In this document: in pieces, positions 1 through 10,160 of the stretch
Position numbering within the stretch: position 1 is the first letter of the stretch
How the letters are laid out: each line of letters starts with the position of its first letter
Assembly (NCBI GenBank): GCA_032622095.1
Contig: CP136061.1
Coordinates: 117,562,754-117,626,753 of the forward strand
Origin: Siphonodentalium dalli
Lineage: Eukaryota; Mollusca; Scaphopoda; Gadilida; Siphonodentaliidae
Length of the DNA stretch: 64,000 nt
Reading direction: 5' to 3'
Notes under the pieces: model-generated
Seen by the model: only the letters and a program-made list of their open reading frames with translations
Databases searched by the model: none
Told to the model about the DNA's origin: nothing
Made by a program: the position numbers and the translations under genes

Positions 1-3000
1 TGTGCCAAGTATACAAGCCGCTGTTGTATCGTTGGTCACTGTTTGCAGCCGCAATGCATTCAGACAAGAATATGTTACGGAAAAATGATATGATCCAGCG
101 GCATGTTGTGTTGACAGATGGAAGGTTGCGTATGGAGTTGAAGTTTTTTAAATTGAGTCAGTGGTCTGGAGAGGTCGATGTTTTGAACTAATTTTTTTAG
201 ATGAAGTGTACCAGTGTGGTTGTGACGCCGACCTCTGCCTTCGAATCAGCTGAAACATTCAACCGCTTTCGACGACCTCATTATTGTCAACAAACGTAAT
301 TAAAAACATATCCTTCTTGTGCTGGTGGCAGTTAGCTGGTACCACGTTAAACCATTTCAATATTGGTATGCTTGCTGCACTGAGCCTACTGAGGTTGAGA
401 TGATGGTTTTGCTGGCAGTGACGAAATAACTGATTATTGAAAAAGAGCATATAGACGAATCTTGTATGCTTGCCAATTGCATTCTGGATTTATTGCGCAA
501 TGTAGAGTACAAAGTAGAATAACATGTTCTTTGTCAATGTGTACAAATTTAACTCTCCTCTGTAAATTGTACTGTAATTAAACATAATGGTATTTTGTTT
601 TTTTATTTTATCAAGCAATACGTTTTCTCAGTGGTTATTTGCATTAAAGATACCTATAAAATTGAAGGATCTTGTGTGAAAAATTATTTTCACATGCTCG
701 CGCCAGAGAGAGTATTTTCTTCGGTGGTATGTCTGGACTGTAGATATTTACAGCTGTTACCGCTGTCAAAAAGGCTATGATTGTTTGGTTTGCAGATATC
801 AGAAACTGTTTTGCTTGGATGATTAAATCACCTCGATGCTGCAGAGTTTTACTGTCCTCAAATGATGCACTACAAATTAGATCGCCTGCATCTGCTGCTA
901 TCTCGGTTGTCTGAAATGGCAAAAAAATAAAGAGAATGGATATATCTTATTGTTAGAGCCATCGCTAAATATTGTTACCGTATCATCAATATATTTCCAC
1001 CATAAAACCAAATCAGCTGTTACACTCCAATATATCATCTTAGTATAACATTGCACGCCATTAATATAAAACCAAATAAAGTATATCACAGATGGTACCT
1101 AAGAACAATCTAAATGGCATCTGTGTCAGTTTATGGGATAAAGGGATGCTGGTTATTTAACGAATGTACTTCACATACATGTGGGTGTCACCACCCCCTG
1201 AATCCTGAATACCAGTTAATTTGTGGGGTTGGGTGCATACTGAATGCCAGTTAAGAAATATGTGATGAAGGACACATATTTCACATTTCATTACCATCTA
1301 TTATGGTCACTTTTCTCAAAAGTAATCTGCCAAACTTAGGTTTAGAGTATAAGTGATTCTACCCTGCGGAATGGTGAAGGGTGTCATCTGAAAAATGTAC
1401 CGAAATCTGATTAAAACAAGTATGGTTGTCATAATGGCTGAAATTATTGTCAACGGAAAATGTTTTCAGCCCCATGGGATGGGAAAACTGATAAAAAATG
1501 TAGTTTGATTAAACGACAAATCAGTGAGTTCAATGTTTGATAATGTTTTCAAAGATGGCCATCAAGATGTCCAAAAAATCGTAATTAGTAATTTTCCTGA
1601 AATTAACATAAATGACCCTCAGTATCAAAATAATACTTCCTTGCGACACAAATATAGCAAGGCACCAAATCGCTGCAAACTCGATTGTAGTCACACAACT
1701 AACGAATGAATTGGGTTCATATTAAACACCCGCGAGTGTCACTAAAATTGATATCTTATTTACCAAGTACACTGTCACAGCCTCCTATATATGTCGTATC
1801 ATTAAATAATGTTTCCTCGAACTCGCGCATTCGTAGCGGACCCATGGATATTGCATTATTCGCGTTTGCATGCAGTTGTGTCAGCAATCTTTATCCCGAC
1901 GATATTCACTATCTCATAAAGTTGTTTGGGTCCATCGAATCTATCACAATCCCAAGTGCTAAATCGATAGGCGGCGAGTGTCCCCTTCAACTCGTCTTTG
2001 TGTTCCTGAAGCATGCGATATTGTGTCAGATTCCCTTCATGCATCATTGGTTATCCGCATATATCGATACTGAGGCCCACACTTCCAGTTTGTATAATAT
2101 AGTTTTACCGATATGCATATGATACCACATTACCAAGCGTATTGTCATTCGGTGTAGGCCTGCCGTTAAAAATTGACGGGTTCTATAGTTTACATGCAGG
2201 CCGTCTACAATAGGAATCGTGACGGAAAGAAATGTCTGGATCATCTCGCTCAGAATGTTTAGCTGCAAACATACAATATTATTGTCGATTTGTTGTGAAT
2301 AATGTGAACTCTCCACCAACTGCATGATATACTGTGCTTCAGCAAAACAGTTGTTATAGTTTCGGAATCAGCCGGCGGAAGGTTTATGGTAGATACGCTC
2401 CTTGTGTTGGACATTATATAAACGTAAAACTATTGTTGTTCGGTTGTCGTTAATATTTTTTTGAGCGTTTACTCGGATTAGCACGAAAAACATGTATCGA
2501 CAGTCCGTGTGTTAATATAAATTGACGGTGGAGCGGCCATTGTCATCTCGACCAATGATAAGTTGTTATTGGAAAGTCGTTGTCAGAGTATTATATTTTA
2601 GAGAGAGTTATTTTTATCCTACATATATATCGTCGGGTCAATAAATTGGGGACGGACTATCAGCGCGCTTAGCATATATTGCCATTGGCGAACCGAGTTA
2701 AGGCGCAGAACTAAGTCGCAGCTATTCCCGACAGTATGCAGCAAGCGAGTACTACGACGGTGCAAAGATCGCAAAACGAGATGTTAATAACCTGAGAAGT
2801 TTGATGAAGACAGAGTTAGCTGGATTCCATAAACAGATTAGTATAGCTCACACTTTGACATATCTCCAACAACAAATGAATCAGATTGATAGTCAATCAA
2901 TATGGATTCAAGAGTAAAAGCTGCGAATATCAGTACAAGTAAACTTTGCATGATAACCTTGAACAATAGATTCGGCAAACAAAAGGATTCAATAGTGTAT

Positions 3001-3044
3001 TGAGCTTGTCAATTTTAGACAAAAATGTTTTTAAATAACGGACG
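1..3044. other. Left flank, no recognised gene
   Basis: About 3 kb of AT-rich sequence in which I recognise no protein, RNA gene or transposon end. The longest open frame is 138 codons on the plus strand (1706-2122). An overlapping minus-strand frame of 63 codons (1856-2047) and one of 93 codons (2044-2325) are equally plausible, so none is called. A short open frame at about 2,700-2,919 (plus) has an amphipathic, Lys/Gln-rich composition and a clean stop but no convincing start. It could be a decayed exon or chance. Confidence 0.4.
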
Positions 3045-3500
3045 GGATTAGTATTGGCTGCCATTCTGGCCCACCCCCCCCCCCCCCTCGCTCGGGGGCC
3101 ACTCTGGCCCATGGCAGCCAAACCCCTCGCTCGGGGCCACTCTGGCTCATGAGCCAGAGTGTCGACGAGCGAAGAAGTGGGTCAGAGTGGCGGTCTATAT
3201 AGGGCCAGGCTCGTCAATCCAGAGGTTGTGTTAGATTCCAAAGAGTAACGTGAGCGATTCGAAGGGGTTTTGACAGAAAAGAGCACAGTTTACTAATATA
3301 TCTTTTTTTTCTCGGATTCTAATGGCAGTGTGGTAAGCGACGGGCGTTCCCTTTTGCTGGACACACTGAACTTAGAATAATACCGAGAAAACATCCAAGC
3401 ATTAGTAAATTGTGCTACTTTACCAGTGCATTTTTTACAAAAGCGAAAGTCTTCAATAAATTCGAAGACGCTAGCGCTGTGAAATGTACATGCAAGAGTC
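3045..3500 (-). repeat. Inverted copy of the array's GC-rich block (block j)
   Basis: Reverse complement of 31,950-32,390, which recurs in array copies B and C. Shared landmarks are the tract linking GCTAGCG to CTTCGAA and CTTTCGCTTTTG, the paired ACCGAGAAAA/TTTTCTCGG boundaries around the ACACTG/CAGTGT core, and the GC-rich stretch with repeated GGCCACTCTGGCCCA-like words. Homology stops on one side near GCCAATACTA (3,050). It includes a poly-C run at 3,067-3,085 and a perfect 22-bp palindrome at 3,139-3,160. This block lies about 530 bp outside the virion half of the Polinton. Its inverted relation to the array copies suggests either a separate element with its own end here, or rearrangement. 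Confidence 0.75.
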
Positions 3501-4025
3501 ATCTTATAGCAGGTTTTGGGTGGCCCTGAAAAGCGCCGTTTTATGTCAGATCACAAGAAAAGTGGATAAGGGGTCTTTATGAACTCAAATCCATCATCTT
3601 GGTCCAACTCCCAAAACACAAGCGTACCCTCGATGAGAGATGAAAATATACATTTCGGTACACTCACACCCTTCAATGGGGATACGTCTAATCTGTATTT
3701 CTTTTTCTGTCTCCAAAACCTGAGCTTTCTCTGTAGAAGGTTTGCTGCTATCATTAGCAAGAGATCTGTTGTGCCAAGTCATTCTATGTGTTTTATCTTG
3801 TATCCGTTGGACAGTGTAGGGTTGGTAGCTCACGCTGTACCGACAAGAGTGAAAAGTTCAAAGAACTTTTCACCTGTGCCATACACTGCCCAGGAAAGGG
3901 TCTTTCACACCACTATGTCCCTCGGGGCTGATACACGGATGACTCTCACATAAGATCCAATATCAGTAGCAGCGTATTCCATCGTGGAGAAATGATATAC
4001 TCCAAATGGGATTTATTATATGTAA
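3501..4025. other. Unassigned stretch with a small hairpin
   Basis: No recognised gene. Open frames of 69-79 codons on minus (3551-3760 and 3594-3833) and 124 codons on plus (3579-3953) overlap each other and none is convincing. A near-perfect hairpin of 11-bp arms with a 3-nt loop sits at 3,849-3,873 (GTGAAAAGTTC / GAACTTTTCAC). In the inferred parent element this position should hold the 3' part of the Cys-rich ORF seen next to polB in the array, but I find no trace of it. Confidence 0.35.
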
Positions 4026-4105
4026 AACGCGCTGGCGTCGTTCACGGCGTCATTGTGTTTTTCTACAAATTTTCCCCGAACGTCAATTGAAATGTGTTTC
4101 TTTTT
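4026..4105 (+). repeat. Segment shared by the virion half and the polB half
   Basis: About 80 bp homologous, in the same orientation, to 31,779-31,853, 41,760-41,840 and 53,360-53,440. Shared words include GGCGTCGTT, CGTCATTGT, TTTTCTAC, TTTTCC and GTGTTTCTTTTT. In the array it covers the start codon of the Cys-rich minus-strand ORF and contains the palindromic core CGTCGTTGACGACG, which has decayed here. It is the only sequence I found that joins the two Polinton halves inside rather than at their ends. Confidence 0.65.
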
Positions 4106-4358
4106 GATGAATTAAGATCTCCATCGACATTGCCGAAGACGATCATTAAAAACAGACACTGTTTTTTCAACAACATAACTTTTATTTTTGAATTAAGAAT
4201 CAACATATTTACAAATGATATTTACAAATAATTGGTAATGCAATGAACATATTTTACATTTGGTAATACCTTTCATCAATAATTAACAATCAATATATTT
4301 ACAATTGATTATGATTTTAACATATTTACAATCAATAATTGGCAATGAACACATTTCA

Positions 4359-4889
4359 TCAATAATGAAATTCACTGTAAGTCTTAGAAGTTTGTGAAAT
4401 ACATGTTTTGGGTAATGTTTCTGATTCTTTTCGTAAGTGCTCATAGTTTATATGCAACCAATCAAATACCTTTCTATCATTTTTGAAGTAGTCACCATCA
4501 AAATTCATTTCAACTAGTACTTTTATAGCATGTCCGCTTTTCCAGAAATGTAGAGCAAATATGCAGTAGATACCGCACACGTTTGTACCGTGATGTTGAA
4601 ACCGCCCAACGTTTATTTTACATTCGATCGAATTTCTTTGAATAAATGATTTGATATATTTATCAATAGCTGGTATCCCAAAGGAATCGAAATATGTTGC
4701 AATGTTTCCATTGAAGAAAATTGCAACCCAGTGCTCTCCTGATTTTTCTGACGTGTGTGTATTTACTATGTATGATTTTACATGATGAGATTTATCGTAT
4801 GGAAACTGATCTTTTGCACACACCATACCATACAATGAACAGAGGTAGGATGATTTGTCTAGTATATGATGAAGTTCGCTAGTGTTCAT
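4359..4889 (-). CDS. Adenain-like cysteine protease of Polinton (PRO)
   Basis: 176 codons, open throughout. The family (peptidase C5/C48, adenovirus protease type) matures virion proteins during capsid assembly. Visible catalytic elements are His53 in GEHWVAIFF, Asp68 in TYFDSFG, Gln98 and Cys105 in TNVCGIYC. The seven-residue step from Gln98 to Cys105 is the spacing expected for the oxyanion Gln and nucleophile Cys in adenain. The start is the ATG at 4,887-4,889, which opens on MNTSELHHIL, a usual family start. It is the last gene of the minus-strand cluster, 16 bp after a small Cys/His ORF. It is one of few genes here without an internal break. The C-terminal 50 residues are Lys/Glu-rich and not recognised. 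Confidence 0.9.
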   Translation of the reverse strand: MNTSELHHILDKSSYLCSLYGMVCAKDQFPYDKSHHVKSYIVNTHTSEKSGEHWVAIFFNGNIATYFDSFGIPAIDKYIKSFIQRNSIECKINVGRFQHHGTNVCGIYCIFALHFWKSGHAIKVLVEMNFDGDYFKNDRKVFDWLHINYEHLRKESETLPKTCISQTSKTYSEFHY

Positions 4890-4905
4890 CTTCAGTAGTA
4901 TTGTT

Positions 4906-5190
4906 TTACTTTTTCACACCACAAGTCAACAAAAACCGAATAAATTGGTTACAGTTTGCATGAACAACTTCCTTTATATCTTTCCAAAGTTTGAATGCCT
5001 CAAATTTCTCTTGTGTTGTAAATGATTCTATTTCTGGATACCATTGTTCCATAACTTGGTAAGTGTTCAATTTAAGTAGTGCTATATCAATGAACATATC
5101 TCCCATTGTATAGGTGGTGTCCAAAGACAAAGTAAATGTTGTGTCTGACTTGGATGATCTAATCTACATCCTTCACAATTGAGTTTTACT
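4906..5190 (-). pseudogene. Small Cys/His Polinton ORF, frameshifted
   Basis: The main open part is 74 codons (4,906-5,130), ending ...FIRFLLTCGVKK. Just upstream, in another frame (about 5,130-5,190), a Cys/His peptide CEGCRLDHPSQTQH is encoded. It fits the N-terminus of the same protein, so one frameshift near 5,135 is likely. The Cys-x2-Cys plus His arrangement suggests a small metal-binding fold. Function unknown. It sits between the capsid gene and the protease in the virion cluster, on the same strand. The apparent start of the 74-codon frame is probably internal. Confidence 0.5.
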
Positions 5191-5336
5191 TCTTTTGAAA
5201 TTTGATTTTGTATTTCATGAACGAAACATTTCTCGAAAATATTCCTTTGTCAAGGATAGGAACACAATATGGAATGAAATCGAGTCCTCCAACTTGCAGT
5301 CTCAATTTTTCCTACAAATGCAATCCATCCATGCTT

Positions 5337-6619
5337 TTAATAATCTGTTATTATTTCTCGCAAACTGTTGATTTCAATTTGATTATCGAACTCAGCATAG
5401 ACTATCACGTTGACCAATGAAACTAGAGCTGCAGCAAACTGAGGTTCTAACCCTATGTTACCGGTTTTTACAGGATGCAAATGTCCTTCTTCTGCTCCTT
5501 GGTCAGGTCTGAGGTCGTACCCCCAGAAACAACCATTCATGTATTTTTCGAGATTCAAACCAAAGGACTTGTTTTGTCCAAACATACCTGAAGACTGATA
5601 CAGTGATAAATAAGATCTTAGGCATTGTTCTAATGCAAAGTTTGGTTCAAATGGTCGGTTATGAATGGTTCACGTTTTTTCAGATTGAAGTGTTGGAAAC
5701 GGAATGGGTTCATTTCAATATCGCCATTCGTATCTTTGTTTAATACCAAGCCTATGAAAAGTCTCTTTGGCAATTGTCCTTGAAAAAGGTGAACTTCAAT
5801 TTTTGATATAAGCCCTGCGCCAATAGTGAATGTTTTCACTTCAACTCTTCTAATAGGTATTTTCATATTTCTCTGTATTATTGTTTGGTTCAAGTTATTT
5901 GCTACTACTGACATCAGCGTAGTTGTACGAACATTGAAAACTGCCGTTTCAAACACTATTTTTCCTTCGTCATAACCAATTAAAGAGAATTTTGGATTCG
6001 CTCTATTGAGACGAATTCTTATCTCAATTCCATTTGGTAACTATTTCTCTTGTAGAAATATATCTGTGTGTAAACTACCACACAATTCTATCGTTTTAAT
6101 ACCTGCTATGATTGCTTGGCGAGATTTCAATCCATCATTATGACGAGCTTTAGTGTTTTCGGGGAACTGTTTAACGGTATCTGGATACCACAATTCTAGT
6201 GTGGCAAGTTGATTTTCTTTACATTCACCAGAATAAGCCAAGATAGTTTCCATGTAGGCTCGATAAAGATAGGTATCTCCGTTCGCTGTTAAAAGTTTGT
6301 TATTTAGGTAAATATCGACACTACTGAACATCCTATGGAAAAAGTTGTTAATAGGCGCAATTTCATCAGTAGCATCAACCAAGTTTGTTCCATTTGCTTT
6401 TGTGATTTTGAATTTCAGGTACAAATATGATTGATTCACATCTGTCCATTTTTCAGTTTGAGGCGGATTTAAAAATTCTATCGGTGCGGAATTATTCAAA
6501 GAGCTAATCGGGTGATGTTCTATCCATTGTGATTCCAACATCGTTGTCATTGTTGGTGGAACATCAGAAGCATCTAACTCGGACTTGCTGCATTCGCAAG
6601 ATCCATTTTGCATCATCAT
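5337..6619 (-). pseudogene. Polinton major capsid protein (double jelly-roll), broken
   Basis: About 428 codons. This is the hexon-type major capsid protein that builds the icosahedral shell. Recognition rests on the N-terminal part (about residues 25-190: LESQWIEHHPISS, PINNFFHRMFSSVDIYLNNK, YLYRAYMETILAYS) and on the typical ending VYAEFDNQIEI...IITDY. The frame is broken twice: an in-frame TAG at 6,041-6,043, after which the same frame reads on to about 5,630, and a frameshift near 5,628. The start is a run of three ATGs at 6,611-6,619, a few bases after the pX-like gene stops. Damage is light, so inactivation was not very ancient. Confidence 0.88.
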
Positions 6620-6621
6620 GA

Positions 6622-7002
6622 TTAATCAAATATATCGAGAGATCGTTTTGATTTCTTTACAGGTGTTTTAATGGACTTACTTCTAACTCGTTTGCGAGAA
6701 GAATGATTTTTCAAAGACCGCGTTGATCTATTTATGCGTGTTGGTGTTGATATTTTCTTTATTGTTTCCCTTCCAAAAGATTTCAATGTTTCTTTACCTT
6801 GATTCAAAAATACTTCTTTCGGACTTTTACCATGATGAATGATATCTTCGACTGCAGCAAGTCCATGCTTGAGTAATTGTTGTTTAGCAAACTGACCAAT
6901 ATGTTTTATAAACGGTACTACTGTTCTCATTGTAGATTTGAATAGTGAACCAATTCCACTTCCATACCGTCTAGGCACGCCTCTATAAACGGGGATCATC
7001 AT
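6622..7002 (-). CDS. pX/pVI-like basic minor virion protein of Polinton
   Basis: 126 codons, intact. The N-terminus (VYRGVPRRYGSGIGSLFKS) carries the Gly-rich, hydrophobic GSGIGSLF motif, followed by an amphipathic stretch (residues about 25-75). The C-terminal 45 residues are very basic (Arg/Lys/Ser, e.g. RKRVRSKSIKTPVKKSKR). This matches the small protein between penton and hexon genes in Polintons and adintoviruses, compared in the literature with adenovirus pX/pVI. The likely role is DNA condensation or membrane interaction inside the particle. It lies 2 bp from the stop of the penton-like gene and directly before the major capsid gene, as in related elements. Assignment rests on recall of the family. 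Confidence 0.75.
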   Translation of the reverse strand: MMIPVYRGVPRRYGSGIGSLFKSTMRTVVPFIKHIGQFAKQQLLKHGLAAVEDIIHHGKSPKEVFLNQGKETLKSFGRETIKKISTPTRINRSTRSLKNHSSRKRVRSKSIKTPVKKSKRSLDIFD

Positions 7003-7004
7003 AA

Positions 7005-7846
7005 TTACAAATTACTTCGGCGTCGGAAATGCAACTTTACCATAGACTTTCCACCAACAAACTGAATTTGTTTGCCAGTATCACCAGATATATACACATT
7101 TATGGTATCAAAGTTAGACTTTGATACTGGTACATAATGTAAGTTTTGGAATTCATGCTTAGTATGTTGACCATCATGCATTCTTTTATTCTCGAATGAT
7201 GTCACTCGTAATATCGGTGCCTCAACATCACTAACAATTGTATAATCAGCAATGTCAGAATAAACAAACAATTGATTATGCTCCGCATTTAAATCAACTC
7301 CATATGGAAATGTTATCGAAGGTGTAGCAAATGTAAAACTGCCTGATTTTGTTCTGTAACCAAGTTTACCCAAAAGAGCTCTGGGGAGTGCAAGACCTAC
7401 TTTGGTATAACTCTTTTTTGGTTGAAATTTTAACTCGTGCTTTGGAATATCCGAATTCGAATTTCAGTTCTGGAATCAATCTGCTTACTGTACTATCAGT
7501 TACACCTTGAGTTGTATCTGTCAAATGTGCTGCACCAGAATATTCTCCTTCTGGTATTTTTAATTCTATACCATTTTCTGGTTTTGAAAATACTACATCA
7601 CTTATTGGTAACTTGTGCTTGTATTGTAAAATTCTTGGAACAGAAGTTTTTATTTTTATTATGCAAGAATCTCCAATAATGTTCTATGTTTCTGATGGTA
7701 CAATCAGTTCAACCATTGCAACTTCCCAAAGCTCTTTATCAATATGTATGGTTTTTTGGTAATGTCACTGTGAAACAACATTGTGAGTTGGTTGGGTAAA
7801 GTGACATTGAACTATCACTCATGAGAGTTATGTAGAATGAATTCAT
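7005..7846 (-). pseudogene. Polinton minor capsid / penton-like protein, frameshifted
   Basis: About 280 codons. The start is taken at the ATG at 7,844-7,846, whose product opens MNSFYITLMSDSSMSLYP, a typical beginning for the Polinton penton-like protein (single jelly-roll, capsid vertices). The matching middle (KELWEVAMVELIVPSE) is in another frame, so a frameshift lies near 7,740; a stop follows near 7,686. The C-terminal 123 codons (7,005-7,373), extending upstream in the same frame through GLALPRALLGKLGYR, are open and end in LHFRRRSNL. Gene order (penton, pX-like, major capsid) is conserved with other Polintons. Confidence 0.8.
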
Positions 7847-7871
7847 TTTTTCTCAGTATTTTTCAATAATT

Positions 7872-8111
7872 TCAGTCCAGTGTTGGTAGAATATAACCTA
7901 GAGAGCTACTTAGAAGAATAAGCCACAATTCTTTGTTTGCGCTCTGGATACTAATGTGTACAATAGATGTAATTATTATGATATAAATAATAATTATCTG
8001 CGTGAAGTAGGTGACTTGGTTCTTATCAACTTTTTCACCACAGAACTGAAATTGTGATGGTTCATCGAGATCAATTGAATCTGAATGATTTTGCGACATG
8101 ATAAATTCCAT
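7872..8111 (-). CDS. Small Polinton membrane protein
   Basis: 79 codons, open. Polar N-terminus (about 30 residues, acidic), a strong hydrophobic helix at residues about 36-55 (QIIIIYIIIITSIVHISI) and a C-terminal LWLILLSSSLGYILP motif. I recall the W..LLSS.LGY.LP ending from small membrane proteins found beside the penton gene in many Polintons; function not established. The ATG at 8,109-8,111 follows the integrase stop (8,113-8,115) by about one base, showing compact packing. Confidence 0.7.
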   Translation of the reverse strand: MEFIMSQNHSDSIDLDEPSQFQFCGEKVDKNQVTYFTQIIIIYIIIITSIVHISIQSANKELWLILLSSSLGYILPTLD

Positions 8112-8112
8112 T

Positions 8113-9100
8113 TTATACTAAATATGAAGCTTGGATCCAACTGTCAAACTTTTTTGGGTATCCAAGCCAATGAACTTTAATTTCATTTACTGTTTCACCA
8201 CCCGCTCTCCTCGTTCTTCTATCAATAACTGATTATATTTCATACACCTTACTGTCTTATATGTTGGATTTCATGTTTGTAGAATGATCCATCAATCTCT
8301 TCACCATCAATATCAGAAACTTTGTATGTGATTGGATTAATTAAAAAACATATATCAACTTTGAAAATTTCACGAGTCCAGTTTGGTAAATAACCCATTT
8401 CAAATGTTATTTTGGTTTTGTTGATACAAACCAAGTCACACACTTTCAGTGTAGTTTCGATTTTATGCTATGGTGATAACTATTGTTGTAAGAATCGACT
8501 AGGGGTTGTAAAACATCAATATATCTTGGAAGTTTTATTGTGTGTGAAATAATTTAAAGTTCTTTGAAATCGCTCAACAATACTTGCTTTAGTCTCTGGA
8601 TTCTCAGTTGTGACGAAATTAATGCTTTCTGATCGCAGAAATTTCAAAAACGTTTCATTTTTGAATTCGGAACCTTTATCAGCTTGATACGATTTTGGTT
8701 GACGTTTTGAAGATTTCAATATTTTCCTGAATGATTCCATCAAAGTTTGTCAGGTTTTGTCGTGGATTGGCAGTACCCAATCAAATTTTTTAAAACGTCT
8801 ATTACACACAACATATATCTGTAATTAGCATTATGCTTTTTCAAATTCTGAAGATCAGCTAAATCTGCCTGCCATTGAATATCAATTCCAGCTACAACAG
8901 TCGTTCTACGTTGGAATGTTCGAATTATTGGTTTGTGTAAAGTATATGTCGACTGGCCTTGCAACCATTTCTTCACATCTATGAGTTTTATATTTTTATT
9001 TTGCCTTTTCGCTTCATCAAAAAATTCTGTACACCGCCATAACTTCCAACTTTCTTTGGATTATAGAAAATTTTAGATAACTGTTCATCTAGTATGGACC
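8113..9100 (-). pseudogene. Polinton retroviral-type integrase with C-terminal chromodomain, frameshifted
   Basis: Reads in at least three frame segments. The N-terminal part (about 8,977-9,095) has the Polinton signature FYNPKKVGSYGGVQ. The catalytic core follows: first Asp in WQADLADL (8,740-8,976 frame), second Asp in SYQADKGSEF and Glu in KASIVERFQ (8,516-8,743 frame), with 34 residues between the last two, so the DDE triad is complete. The C-terminal region (8,249-8,443) has YLPNWTREIF, and 8,113-8,230 carries VHWLGYPKKFDSWI, a chromodomain core. Breaks lie near 8,740, 8,515-8,450 and 8,240. The enzyme inserts the element; the chromodomain may direct it to chromatin. Confidence 0.88.
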
Positions 9101-9787
9101 CATTGTGTTTTTCTGTTTTTAATACCCATTGGTGTCAAACTATCTGCTATTTTAGTTTTTGAATGTCTTGCTTTTATACTTTTCACTGGTGTGAATCGAT
9201 GATAATCAAATCGTTTTGGTTTTATGCTTTGTACCGAAGTTTCAAAATCATCATCTGAATCATCTATCAAATGTTTTTTAATCCAAAGCCAACTGTTTCT
9301 GTTCCCTACAAAATATTGAGGTACATTAAGTTCGCTCAATCCTTGTGAAAAGGTTTTCCAACCTGTTGGTTCGACACCTTTTCGTTGTCATACAACATCA
9401 ATGAGGAGATCAACAATATTTGATCCTCTAATAACTTTTTCACCATATGTTTATTGTCCATGTTCATCAAACTTCATTTGCGGATGTTATGAAATCAGTT
9501 GTAAAAGATGTTGAGCTTTTTTTCTCATCTTTAACGGAATACTTTCTAGAACATCCCTATGATGATTAAGTTGTTGTTCTGTTTTCAGGGTTGAAATAGG
9601 TCTGACTGATTTTTTTCAATTTGTGCAAAGTTGTACCATATAATTGAACCTTCTTGGATTATGACAAATTTTGATCAAAAACTGAATTCAATTCTCTGCT
9701 TAGTTTTGAAACATTTGTAATTTCAGGATTAGGTGGTAATTTCGGATTAGTTAGACTTATTCCCCATTTTTTAAAGTCATCCAACAT
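9085..9787 (-). pseudogene. Conserved Polinton protein of unknown function, broken
   Basis: The ATG at 9,785-9,787 opens MLDDFKKWGISLTNP. Further pieces in shifting frames include SKLSRELNSVFDQNLS (first stop near 9,660), IIRG-type sequence with SNIVDLLIDVV (about 9,400-9,430, followed by a TGA), VEPTGWKTF, and the open C-terminal 84 codons (9,085-9,339) with LNVPQYFVGN and KPKRFDYHRFTP. The order of these pieces matches a protein I recall next to the integrase in invertebrate Polintons; its role is unknown. It begins 18 bp after the preceding gene stops and overlaps the integrase N-terminus. Confidence 0.55.
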
Positions 9788-9805
9788 TTTGAAGGGAACT
9801 GAAGT

Positions 9806-10137
9806 TTAACTGCGAAGTATTCCAGCGACTGCTTTACCAAGCAATGGTGCTAGCATAAGAAGTTGTAAAAAATCCTTTTTGATTTAAAATTTGTTTTTTT
9901 TCGTTTCAAAGATGTTGATTTGCTTGCAAGTTCTCTGAGGTGTCTACACCTCGGACGAAGTTTGCGCTTCTGAGCTTCTGTTAGTTTTACATTGCCTTTT
10001 ACAGCATTCTGACATGCAATCAATCACTTTCTTTGGGGCATCTTTTATAATTTGTTTCGAAAATGAGTTGGTGCCTGATTCATAGCCATTACAAAACTAC
10101 CATATTTTTCAATCAGTTGAGTTTTTTTTTTCGCCAT
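9806..10137 (-). pseudogene. Small Polinton protein with basic middle and hydrophobic tail, frameshifted
   Basis: About 110 codons. The start ATG at 10,135-10,137 opens MAKKKTQLIEKYGSF. After a frameshift near 10,050 comes KDAPKKVIDCMSECC, then in a further frame NAVKGNVKLTEAQKRKLR, RHLRELASKSTSLKR and LNQKGFF, and finally LLGKAVAGILRS with a stop at 9,806-9,808. I recall this pattern (NVxxGNVxLT, a Lys/Arg helix, NQxGGF, Gly/Leu tail) from small ORFs in many Polintons; function unknown. The next gene upstream (10,161-10,733) has a related IADCRTHINSKKKIRL...GGGGFL segment, so the two may be paralogues. Confidence 0.5.
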
Positions 10138-10160
10138 CTTTACTCTTCAACAGTTGAATG

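Noticed and set aside
1706-2122. 138-codon plus frame in the left flank
   Set aside because: No family recognised, opposite-strand frames are equally long, and no conserved copy exists in the window for comparison.
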